Of a stretch of DNA of 64,000 nucleotides, positions 33,501 through 42,976 are shown in pieces. This stretch comes from Acheta domesticus (lineage: Eukaryota > Arthropoda > Insecta > Orthoptera > Gryllidae): NCBI GenBank assembly GCA_031308135.1, contig JAHLJT010000631.1, positions 151,959,425 through 152,023,424 of the forward strand, written 5' to 3'. The position numbers and the translations under genes are program-made. The notes beneath the pieces are model-generated. The model saw only the letters and a program-made list of their open reading frames with translations, searched no databases and was not told the origin of the DNA. Within the stretch, counting starts at the first letter, position 1. Each line of letters starts with the position of its first letter.

Positions 33501-34410
33501 GATATAGCCAAATAAGGAGGCGCTAAAACCTCCTAATCAAATCTATAATCACGATACTCATATGACCGGGAAGTCCTTGGGTACACGATACTCACATTAC
33601 CTCAGTGGCTTTGACCGAGATATTCTGGGGTACGAGTCCTGAAGTAGCAGGATTTTCAACACTAATGACTGATAGTGCAGTCGATTGGGAGCCAAAAGGA
33701 GGTCCACTTTGCAAGAGGTAGAATTTTTCATTTTTATTTTGTTTATAGTGTTATTAGTAAGAAAAAACGTTTTATATTTTAGAATTTTAAAGCAAATTTT
33801 AGATTTTAATAGCTTCGTTCAGGAGTTATTTAACCAAATAAATCTTGACATGCTGTTTTGTGTTGCGGGTTGCATTTGAAATGAATATTTAGATGTGTTA
33901 CTTTCAAAAAATCCTTCTCTTTTTTGTAGTCAAAATGCAATTCGTCTCATCTCCGTGAAATTCTCTTTCTTTAGAGACCTCATTTATAAAGATTGGTTGC
34001 GTATGAGAGCCGTAAAGGGAAAGTATACTACTGAAATAATATAGGAGACAATTATCATTCACAATCCCTAGAAAGACTGCCCTATCCTCAAAGAAATTTT
34101 GTTCTTAAGATTATGAAATTTTCCCTTGATACCAACAATAATCAATGCGGGTGAAAACCGTCAATAAGAAATTTCAAAACTCAAGAACGGTGCAATTGAC
34201 TCATGGAAGAAAGAAAAGTATATCGTTGGGACATGCAGTCGTTTGTGATGTACCAAAAGACCCCACGGTATTTGGCATGAAAATAATTGTATCAAGCCTG
34301 TCATTACCAAGAGATCATAAGTATTCGGGACGTTCCGGAACCAAAGATAGATGTAGTTAAGGCAACATGTCACTAAATATAGAGATTCCATGTTCCATGT
34401 CAAGGCGCGA
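33501..34410. other. Unassigned
   Basis: A weak tRNA-like pair of boxes may lie near 33600-33650 (cagtggctttgaccgagata and ggggtacgagtcctg). No gene was recognised in the AT-rich remainder. Confidence 0.3.
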
Positions 34411-35111
34411 TAATATGCAGTGCCCTCTAGAATACAAAGCCTGGCGACGGGCAGTCATCTTGCCAATGACGTCACGATGAGTAGGCCCAACAGCCCCGCC
34501 GTGGGCCAACGTTCTATGCTGAACTTAATAGCAACAGCATTTCACAATATATTTCTCCCTGGCACTTCATTTTCCACCAATAGATTTGGGTAACGAAAAT
34601 TGAAGGATTCATATTTTTAGAAATATGTTGCTTTTATTTCAGGATAATGTTTCTTTGAAAGAAAAAAATAGAATTTTTCCTACAACTATCAACAAAATTA
34701 AAATCAGAAGTTAATAAAAATACACTTTGATTAATTTTAGAAATAGTAATTTATTTTGAAGAAAATCATGTCACAATTTACATATATTACTCAATAGGTA
34801 GTTTGTGTAACACAACAAGACTATTTAAGTAGTTTCTCAATACATATGCATACATATTCCTACATTAATACACACAAACATTATTTTTACAGAAAGGCGA
34901 TTTAAAATATTTTGGGAAAGAAAAGTACAGAAGCCGAATCATGCTGCAGGCTAGATTTCGAGTTGAGATATCATGTAACAATTATGAAAATATTAAAACA
35001 CATAAGACATCCCACATAACGTAATATTTGAAGCTCTGAACGAAAAACTTAGAATAAGGAAAGTTCATTTAAAATACCGAATGAAGAGATTCCTGCTAGT
35101 AAGTAGATTAA

Positions 35112-35325
35112 TGTTGAATAACAAATTCTTCAAGTTCAGTGATTCTTGTTACAAACAAAAACAGGGGACTCCAATAGGTGGACCCATGAGTTATCTCTTT
35201 CCTGAATCGGTTAGCAGCAGGACACAATCATCTTAAGTCAAAATGAAGTAATTTTTTGTTCTAAATATGTGGATGAGACGATATTAATTGTTGATGAGGC
35301 AAAGATTGAATTCATTTTTCAACAA
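35112..35325 (+). pseudogene. Penelope-like reverse transcriptase fragment
   Basis: One frame reads NNKFFKFSDSCYKQKQGTPI then GGPMS, the conserved Penelope segment before the active site. After a stop (35237) the same frame family gives CSKYVDETILIVDEAKIEF, in which YVDE stands where the catalytic YVDD should be. The second aspartate has thus mutated to glutamate. No GIY-YIG endonuclease region was seen. This is a decayed fragment lying within the P-like element. Confidence 0.6.
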
Positions 35326-35442
35326 TTCGATAACTATCACCACAACTATTACTATCACTACCACTGTCACCAACGTTTGCAAGTTTAAACATTTTTTTAA
35401 ATACCTATCCTTGAGTTATTGTTGGGTATGAAAGTTTTCTCT

Positions 35443-35565
35443 CTACAAATAGCTTTGATCCACGCACTCCCTTGGCTCTTTCTCATTGGGAAAGCTGAAC
35501 ACACTAACAGCACGACCGTTTCGGTAGTTGCCTTTACAATTGGGTACACAATACTTGAAAGGCAT
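35443..35565 (-). pseudogene. THAP-domain fragment
   Basis: On the minus strand, MPFKYCVPNCKGNYRNGRAV then SVFSFPNEKE and a positively charged end. The spacing Cys-x3-Cys, followed about 15 residues later by SVFSFP, matches the N-terminal half of a THAP zinc finger. The tryptophan that normally follows is not seen, and the His/Cys second half is missing. It lies inside the inverted-repeat element and is best read as its decayed DNA-binding exon. Confidence 0.6.
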
Positions 35566-36102
35566 TATTGTGATGAACCTGTAAATGAAACAATGAGGGT
35601 ATGAATAGTTACGAATTTTTAACATATGTTTACTGTCTAATCACTTAAGTCCTAAACACTGTATGATCAATATCCACAATAACCTAGAAGCCTCGTAACA
35701 CATTTTTACAAATTGAAGCACAAATATATCATTTTCTTATATTTGTCTTAATTTTAGATGTAAAGTAAAGCAGACGTAAAGTAGACGTAAACTAGACGTC
35801 TAAGACGTAAAGTTAACTTAATCAGAAACTACTGTTAATAAATTGTACTTACCAAGTTCGATTTTCCGTAAATAAAAATAATCAAATTGCTGAAAAATCA
35901 CAACTAACACAACATAGCAACACGCATAACACACAGAGTATCCGGCCGGAGAGTCTCTTCGTGGGCCTACTCGTGCTTACGTCACAAAATCGTCGCCAGG
36001 CTTTGTATTCCAGAGGGCACTGTAATATGACGTTTCGTCACGGCCCAGTGGACATGAGATGTTATAAATGTGAAGTAGGCTTTGGCAGTCTTAGTTATAC
36101 AA

Positions 36103-36240
36103 CTAGTGGTGCAACTGAATGGCACAGACCTTCGAGCATAGAATACATAGAGGCGCCCTGGGCGGAGAATTTTGAAGCAAACATAACTCTACTCTGTGAT
36201 GTCACAGGTTCGCAAAAACAGCGATTGCAGTGTTCGGATA
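36103..36240 (-). mobile_element. Family A 3' end, minus strand
   Basis: On the minus strand: ggtctgtgccattcagttgc, accactag (CTAG at plus 36103-36106), followed by T. The upstream body is diverged. Confidence 0.5.
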
Positions 36241-36311
36241 CAGTTTCCCGACTTCCTTACATCAGTATTTGTGACAATGTACGTTGTGAGGGCAATTTTC
36301 TGTCGAGTGAA

Positions 36312-36380
36312 GATGGTCGTTTCTTGCAGTGCTTATAAATGCACGAATCGGTACCAAAAGGGAGTTGATATTCTTTTTTT
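36312..36380 (+). pseudogene. THAP-domain N-terminus (candidate exon or pseudogene)
   Basis: The frame from ATG 36312 reads MVVSCSAYKCTNRYQKGVDI and then runs into a T-rich stretch. This is the start of a THAP zinc finger (Cys-x4-Cys, NRYxKG), where SFHRFP would be expected next. It may be a first exon ending near 36367 or a fragment broken by a T-run expansion. It lies outside the inverted-repeat element at 34418-36022. Confidence 0.45.
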
Positions 36381-37049
36381 TTTGTGTGTACTAGTGGTCA
36401 TGTATTTAGGTTAGGTACATGCTGTTTTCACTTGTTCGCAATGTAAGATTACATTATGAAGGAAATACAAAGAGAAATGTTGAGCCAAGCAGGTGAGAAG
36501 CTTATACACAAAAAATGTTATTTAAACATCAATAATGTATGTTTTTGTGAAAAAAATGTTACTATCTGAGAAGTATTCTCGTTCATTTTAATCTGTAAAT
36601 ACTTAAACGTTTAGATACTCAAGCCTTAGAAAAATAAGTTTAATCCTTTTCCCATTATATAATATCCATATCTATCTATTATTTTAAGTAAATAAAATGT
36701 ACTTAAACCTGGAGATTGTTGTCAATACGGTGCAAGATAAGATGTTTTTAATTATGAAGGAGGGGATTATGAAAATCTAGCAGAAAAATTAGAATAACAG
36801 AAACTTAATACAAATAAATATTATTGGTCGGCAAGTTAAACTTGCAACGCCAAAAACTATTTTTGAATAAATGAAGTTAAAATTCTTCCCCATTGCTAAG
36901 GGGAGATAAACCTTTCTTTTTACTTTCCCAAAACTTTAAAAGAAAATTGCTATTAAGACTAGGCTTTACTGTTCTTTAATATTCTTAACTCGTTGACTAC
37001 CAAGGCTATATAGGTAGATGGTTCACTACTTTTCCACATAATGTAAGTG
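36381..37049. other. AT-rich, unassigned
   Basis: No gene or repeat boundary was recognised. Confidence 0.3.
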
Positions 37050-38400
37050 TAATGCATGTCAATATTTTGAAAAAATACCCATTGCCATTTATCGGCGCCC
37101 AAATTTATTTTTTAACGTTTTTCTAATCTTTCGGTTTCTATATAGTAGAACGGATATATTATTTTAAGAATATTACAGAACAGTTAAACATTGTTTTAAA
37201 TGGCAATTTTCTTTGAAAAATTTGGAGCCGTTTTCAAGAGAATGTGGTTTGAGCGGTACGGCAAATGCAAAATTTGAAGCTCTTTTTCACAGGAATCTGT
37301 TGTTATCGAAAAACTCTGAAGTTATTTAAAGCACTTTAACTCAACAATCCTATAGTGTTTACAAATTGTGGGAAACGTAAATATTAACAGTGTCAGACAT
37401 CTTAAAAAAAATTACATTTGTGGAATTTTTGAAAAAAATAAGTACCCCAAAATGAATGCAATTAGCACTATCCGTTCGAAAAGTTTGAAGAAAAAATTTC
37501 GAACCATTTATGAAAAAATGGCGTTTGTGCGTTTCTGATGATACGGAATTTTGAGCTAGTTTTCACAAAAAACGGTTGAGGGTTCGACAAACTTTACTTG
37601 ACATTATTTAAAGCACATGCATTCAGAAATATAATCATGTAAACAAATTGCCGCTAGTGTGAATATTAACGATGTGAGAGACAAGTCAAAAAATTACATT
37701 TTTGTGATTTTTGAAAAACAAAAGAATAGAGCGGTATGGCATTTATGTCATCTCATTGAGTAAATTAGACACCATCCCAACAAAAGTTTAAAGAAAAAAC
37801 TTGGAGCCGTTCTTAAGAAAATCTGTTTTTGAATTTTTTAAAAATTGCACATTTTGCACGAAATATTGCGCGAAAACTACTAAAATATTTAAAAAATGTA
37901 CATTACCTTAATTAAAGAACTTACTATGGAGAACAAATTTCATTTGAAGGAAAAATCTCACTTCTATTTTGTAGTTGTAGGAAGATGCCGTTAAAAATTT
38001 AAACTTTTACAATTTTCAAAAATTCTGTGTTAACCGTGAAAATCAGACCTAAGCCACCTTGATAGGTATATGTCTCTTTATTCTTACCAGAAATTTAAAG
38101 GAACAAATTGAAGGCATTTTTGAGAAAATTTTTAAAATGTCCGGGAGGCTTCATGTAATGTACCCCGAAATTTTGAAGAACCCCAAAATCTCAACGCTTC
38201 TACTAGAGTCAGATAGTCAGGAGCTTCTTCAATTTGGAAAACATCCTAGTGGTTTAGGCGCTAGTGGTTTTCACAGACGGACAGACGAACGTTTTCCTTT
38301 CAATTAGTTTTTGGGTGTCAAGGAAGCACAAAACAGGTATTCTGGCTACACCACGTGTTAGGGGATTTTTTTCTTAATTTTGCTTCTGGTTTTTTCCACT
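37050..38400 (-). mobile_element. Family A element, long copy, minus strand
   Basis: Read in reverse it covers head to distal body. The head is near 38270-38385 (gacacccaaaaactaattga, gtccgtctgtg and the stem-forming ccaggccctg segment at about 38410). The AT-rich body has modules near 37820, 37500 and 37230 (about 300 bp apart), and the gggcgccgataaatggcaat segment is near 37080-37100. The CTAG tail is missing. Confidence 0.6.
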
Positions 38401-38822
38401 TTTTCATCAACAGGGCCTGGAAATGATTTTCTCTGACAAAAATTCGCTGTTTTTTTTGCGTATTGATTTTGAGTTGTGTCATTTTTACTTTCCTGTCTAC
38501 ATATACACTTTTTTTAAAGAGAGAAAATTGGATCCCAACAGAGAAGAAATAGAAAAAATAAAATATCAAATTTCTTAAATGAAAGGTCCAAAATAGTTTT
38601 TTCTACTTTACCAATAATTTTTAAACAAGGACGTATTTAAAATAATACACAACATATATTATTTTTAGTGAGTTTTCTCTGTAGTTGTCTGATATGTCAA
38701 TAATTATTAGTTTTTTGGTTTTGAGTTGAGTAAATATAAATACGTATTTTAGAGGATGCTAATTTCATTAGGAAATTTTTATAATTCTACTCTTGACAAT
38801 TGAATATTGGTTTACTTGAAAT
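38401..38822. other. AT-rich, unassigned
   Basis: No gene was recognised. Confidence 0.3.
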
Positions 38823-39236
38823 GACGTCCAGCGAAGTGAAAGTTCTTTGCAAGCTGTTTATAAGCGTATTAAGTAGCTCTTTCCATATTATACTAGTATA
38901 AATGGATTATGGTAACTTATTAAAAATACACACATGAAATATCAGCAGTTTATTAGCATGGCTCGTTAATGGAATTTTGGAGAGATTGCAGCAGCAGCCG
39001 CCGCCCAGTGGCCTTAGAGGCATCGACGGGCGCGGCGCGCGAGGCCGAAGGTCTTTCCTCCTCCGTCGCAGACGCGCGGCGCCGATCGCTCGTTTCACGG
39101 TCTTCTTGTTCGAGTTGCTCACTCGTCTGCGGCCGCCGACCTTCGCACCAAACCAACGCGTCGGCCTGAGCACATTAATAATTTCAGACGTCCAGCGAAG
39201 TGAAAGTTCGTTGCAAGCTGTTTATAAGCGTATTAA
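38823..39236. repeat. 50-bp direct repeat flanking a GC-rich insert
   Basis: The sequence gacgtccagcgaagtgaaag...tataagcgtattaa occurs at 38823-38872 and again at 39187-39236 with one mismatch. Between them lies 314 bp including a GC-rich segment (38975-39160). The copies are far longer than a target duplication, so a segmental duplication or template-switch event is likely. Confidence 0.75.
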
Positions 39237-39539
39237 TATGCGTAACGAAGAAGTTTGTTTTCATGCAGTGGTACAGGCCTTCCCTAAAACAGAGGCCTTG
39301 CAGCCGTGGGCATGGCTTGCCAATACTTGGTGCTATGTTCACGGGAGATGAGGATCGCAGAGGGCGATGCGGGGACGAAAGGCAGCGAAGAACTCCGACG
39401 GGACGAAGTGGTCTCTGCTCTGAGCGTTTTTACGGGCACAAAGACCTGAACACAGTTAAGCAGAAATATACTACTAGAATTTCTTGACAGTGTTTTTTAA
39501 GACTTGTAGAACTTTTCATGGTAATACTCAGTGTATTGT
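39237..39539. other. Unassigned
   Basis: Short frames (95-124 codons) cross into the GC-rich insert; no domain was recognised. Confidence 0.3.
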
Positions 39540-39836
39540 CAGACACATTCTAGTGCCGATTCGAGTCCCACCTAAAGAGGGTGGTATGTTTGTCCAAATA
39601 TTTGTGATTGTCCATTCATCCTTCATCGTCATCATTATCATCTCATACTCATCCCCCAGGGCTAACTACCCTGGCGGGGTAAAAACGAATTCAGCATACA
39701 AGTGCTGTTCCTCCCACCGCAAAAAAAAGGTCACGTATACTTGCCCCCGGGAGATTATGACTGGGCCTCCATGGTTACAAGTAGCGCGTTGCGTGGTCCT
39801 AGAATGGCTAATTCGCGACCACAAAAATAAATAAAA
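39540..39836 (+). repeat. tRNA-derived SINE (family S), copy 1
   Basis: Carries gattcgagtccca (B-box-like, 39556-39568), then the body shared with 46865-47180: tgtttgtncaaata/gtgtatat, cattcatccttcatcgtcat, ccctggc.gggnnaaaaannga, nattcagcata..., and a gcgaccacaaaaataaataa tail. The A box region is eroded. Confidence 0.7.
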
Positions 39837-39845
39837 ATTGAAATA

Positions 39846-39852
39846 TTATTAC

Positions 39853-39886
<34 letters not shown>

Positions 39887-39890
39887 AATA
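39846..39890. repeat. (ATT)n microsatellite
   Basis: About 14 ATT/AAT units between the SINE tail and the R2-type LINE fragment. Confidence 0.9.
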
Positions 39891-39892
39891 AC

Positions 39893-40681
39893 GTGAAGTG
39901 TGACACACAAAAAATGTTAAAGAAATCGTGGAGAGACAAACCACTCCACGGACAATACCTAAAAAGAATGGACAAGGTGCAGATCAATAAAGATCAATCA
40001 TTTATGTGGCTTAAAAGGGGAAGAATGAGGCCAGAATCGGAAGCACTTGTAATACCTGCCCAAGATCAGGCGTTGAGAACACGACATTATGATAAAGCGG
40101 TTCTCAAAATTTCCCAAGATGATAAATGCCGAATTTGCCAGGAGCAAGTAGAAACCATTGATCATATTGTCTCAGCTTGTCCAGTCCTAGCAAAGACCGA
40201 ATACCTGAAAAGACATGACGGGGTGTGTAGCTACCTCCACTGGCAGATCTGTATCGCCCTCGAAGTTCCAAACACATGCTCCAAGTGGTACGAACACTCA
40301 CCAAAACCGGTGACCTCTGTTGGATTGTGTACGATATTGTACGACCAACAAATTCAAACTGATCGCACGATAGCGGCAAACAAACCGGATATAGTTATCC
40401 GGGATTTGGCGAAAAAATCGTGTTTACTTATCGATGTTGCTGTACCTTGCGATCAAAACGTCGTTACCAAGGAGGCAGAGAAACGTCTTAAATACAAGAG
40501 TTTGGAAATCGAGATCAGCCGAATGTGGGGCGTAAAAGCACAGGTCGTCCCAATAGTTATCGGAGCTCTGGGATTTGTTACGCAAAATTTGAGTAAGAAC
40601 TTGTCTAAACTCCCTGGTAATTCAAAAGACTGTGAAGTGCAAGAAATTGCTTTATTGGAACAGCCCACATTTTGCGTAAAG
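39893..40681 (+). pseudogene. 5'-truncated R2-type LINE: CCHC zinc finger and restriction-like endonuclease
   Basis: The open frame is 323 codons long, but only residues 1-263 belong to the LINE. Residues 79-96 form the C-terminal zinc finger (CRIC...HIVSAC; C79, C82, H91, C96). Residues 164-189 carry the restriction-like endonuclease core KPDIVIRD...LLIDVAVPCDQN (PD at 165-166, D181). KEAEKRLKYKSLEIEISRMW and VPIVIGALG follow. This order, zinc finger then PD...D endonuclease, is that of R2-clade and related LINEs, which nick specific or semi-specific targets. The reverse transcriptase is missing, so the copy is 5' truncated. Near the end, the expected ALLGTAHILRKVL-stop is in another frame because one G is lost at about 40654-40660. 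Four codons later a 1.29-kb DNA transposon begins. Confidence 0.75.
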
Positions 40682-41967
40682 CAGACCTGCACAGCATTTT
40701 GCACTTTCACTGACCTCAGGAGCTGCGTGCGGGCAACTCGGGTGCAAATGAGAAAATCGATGAAGGGTGGGGATGAGACCCAATCTAGGAGTGGGGACCA
40801 CCTATCAGAATGCGCAATTCGAAAGATAGCGCGTAAATTTAAAGAGCAATCGGCAAGAACATGATGGTCATATACAGTTCAAGTAATATTGCCTTTTGTA
40901 TTATATTGCAAATGTTTGTTCACGGTATATGACAGGGTGAAATATGAAACTACAACGAATTATACATATTAGATTTCGACACTAAGTATTATAATTGCTT
41001 GTAGGGATTATAATGTAATTCGCTTTGCTACGATGTAATTACATGTTTAGTGTTGTGCTAGATACAAAATTTTGATACTGAATTGTTTTTGTTTGATGAT
41101 GACAGCAATGAACTATTTTTTATTAACTATGTTTAATTGAATAAGACGGTTTTCTCAAAGCAAAAACATATTGTTCTTAAAAGAAATCATGATTATTTTC
41201 TGTTCTAAATTCTGACAAGAGTGTAGAGTCATTTACGAGATCGTATAAAAATATAAAGCCCTTTGCATTCTCTTTAATCAATACCCATGATTATCTTGTG
41301 ATTGTCCGTAACATATCGTCACAGAAGCTTGCTCGTTGGTCTCTTTTATTCAGTTTCATAATGGGGAAAATGGTCACAAATGTGCTATTAAACATTAACC
41401 TTCTTGGAATTGCCACATATTCTATTTTTATGTCAACCTTGATGTGAGAGATTGCTCTCATGATTTTGTTCATTTTTCTATGATTTGTTGATTATAACAT
41501 TCCTGGTGAACAATAAATTATTAAATTGCAATTTTGTGTTAGATAGAATTAAATAATATTTTTTCTTATATAAGCATCTATTTTAAAGCTATTGCTTTAA
41601 AATAATGCTTAAGAGTCACAATGAGCATGTTATTTTCTTTAAAAAGATTAGAAAATGAAAATACATACAGTGGTGGATAGAAAGGTGGATATAGAGTAGT
41701 GCACAGAACATAAACAGTGAATTATGACCCTGGTAACGTGAAATACTAGACATTATCCATTTAAACAAATGGACATTTAATTTTGAAGCATGGATCATTA
41801 TTAGACGCCCAGGCATTCAATCTACGCGCCGCGTCGTGCTACGTCAGGCTTCTCCCCTCTCCGCAAAGCTTCGTACTTCCCACTACTTGCACTTTCGGCG
41901 CTGCCACGGGCAGACGATCGGCTCGCAAGTGCAGAATGCCCGCGGGAGCAGGCGTTGTGCAGGTCTG
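40682..41967. mobile_element. hAT-like non-autonomous transposon, copy 1
   Basis: The 1286-bp element begins CAGACCTGCACAGC and ends GTTGTGCAGGTCTG, 14-bp inverted ends with one mismatch. Subterminal gcactttc/gcacttgc motifs lie near both. It is flanked by the 8-bp duplication GCGTAAAG (40674-40681 and 41968-41975). Removing it rejoins the R2-type LINE C-terminus to its stop and 3' UTR. A second copy with different flanks lies at 59237-62198. Eight-bp duplications and CAG-starting ends fit the hAT superfamily. No transposase frame was found, so it depends on another element. Confidence 0.8.
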
Positions 41968-42255
41968 GCGTAAAGTATTGTAGAAGCACTGATAGTCACC
42001 GGATCTGCTCCTTAGGTAGCTGGTTGCAACCTGGAGTAGATTGTATATTCTGCCGACTCATAACATCTTTAGTCGTGATGTAATGGAAAAATAATAATAT
42101 AATAATAATAATAAAAATAAAAATAATAATAATAAGGCACTGATAGTCACCGGATGTGCTCCTTAGGTAGCTGGTTGCAACCTGGAGTAGATTTTATATT
42201 CAGCCGACTCATAACATCTTTAGTCGTGATGTAATGGAAAAATAATAATAATAAG
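41968..42255 (+). repeat. Duplicated 3' UTR of the R2-type LINE with (AAT)n tails
   Basis: After the LINE stop, a unit (cactgatagtcaccggatntgctccttagg...gatgtaatggaaaaata) runs 41988-42090 and ends in AAT-rich repeats (42091-42136). It is followed by a nearly identical unit at 42140-42240 with its own (AAT)n. The period is about 150 bp. Two tandem 3' ends could come from tail slippage or from insertion of a second very short copy at the first tail. Confidence 0.75.
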
Positions 42256-42554
42256 ATACACCACCACAGAAGCTGTACACAGCGGGTCACACTGCCGAGG
42301 AAGCAAGGGAGACGGTATATTATTAGCATCTCAAATTTCAAACAAATCAAACAAATAGCATATCAAACAAATTAAGTCCTTGAGAGATTATTTCAGAAAG
42401 AAAGCCATGACATCGCAACTTCAGGATGTGGCCCAACAGGCAGGACCGGATATCACCATCTGACATAAGATAACCAAGAAGATCTGGCTTGAAGACTTCG
42501 CTGTCGTGAACACTAATAACATCATGACAACCTACCAGACCAAGTTGGATTTGA
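42256..42554. other. Unassigned
   Basis: No gene was recognised. Confidence 0.3.
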
Positions 42555-42745
42555 TTTTTTCGTGTTTCCGGGCACTTAGATCATTAGTCCCGTAAGTGTA
42601 GTGCGTGTTTTTCTCGGGAGGTGGCGATGATCTTTTCCCCGCTGAATGGCGAGATCTGGCGCCGACCTACCGTCGACTACCGGGGTTTTCCCCCTCAACC
42701 AGGTATATCCCACCAGCGGGGCACCGCCCCAGCCGGTACGCATAT
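42555..42745 (+). repeat. Family C repeat, copy 3
   Basis: Holds cgtgtttccgggcacttaga, attagtcccgtaagtgtagt, ggcgccgacctaccgtcgac and ggggcaccgccccagccggt, matching 32205-32400. It lies 210 bp upstream of the LINE insertion at 42955 but outside its target duplication, so it is not part of that LINE. Confidence 0.6.
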
Positions 42746-42954
42746 TAGCATTCCTTACCTTCATTCGGAACCAGGAGAAAATGACGGCCCGTGATTGGTT
42801 GACATCTGTGAATGGCCAAGCGCGGCAGATTAAAATAAAATACACAAGGCCTAGGACGAGAGCTGGCTTTGGTTGTTTCAATATTCTATTTTCTTCGATC
42901 AGCAAACCAAACCGAAATAGTGCAATAAAAATAATGTCGATACTTTGTCATTTC
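42746..42954. other. Left flank of the LINE, ending in its target duplication
   Basis: Unassigned sequence; 42942-42954 is ACTTTGTCATTTC, repeated at 45813-45825. Confidence 0.6.
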
Positions 42955-42976
42955 CCTCGGAAACAATCACGATAGT

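Larger units (their letters stand above)
34418..36022. mobile_element. P-like (THAP) DNA transposon with 7-bp target duplication
   Basis: The ends are inverted repeats: CAGTGCCCTCTAGAATACAA then AGCCTGGCGACG at 34418 and its counterpart, read inward from 36022, CAGTGCCCTCTGGAATACAA then AGCCTGGCGACG. Weaker similarity (gacgt...gagtaggccca) reaches about 80 bp. The flanks are TAATATG on both sides (34411-34417 and 36023-36029). Inside are a THAP zinc-finger fragment (minus) and a Penelope-like reverse transcriptase fragment (plus). Family knowledge: P-superfamily transposases begin with a THAP domain, and the Galileo branch makes 7-bp duplications. Assignment to P is therefore reasonable but rests on a short THAP segment. 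Confidence 0.65.

Noticed and set aside
35961..36338. 125-codon plus-strand frame
   Set aside because: Begins in the inverted repeat of the P-like element and runs through a reversed family A tail; no domain.
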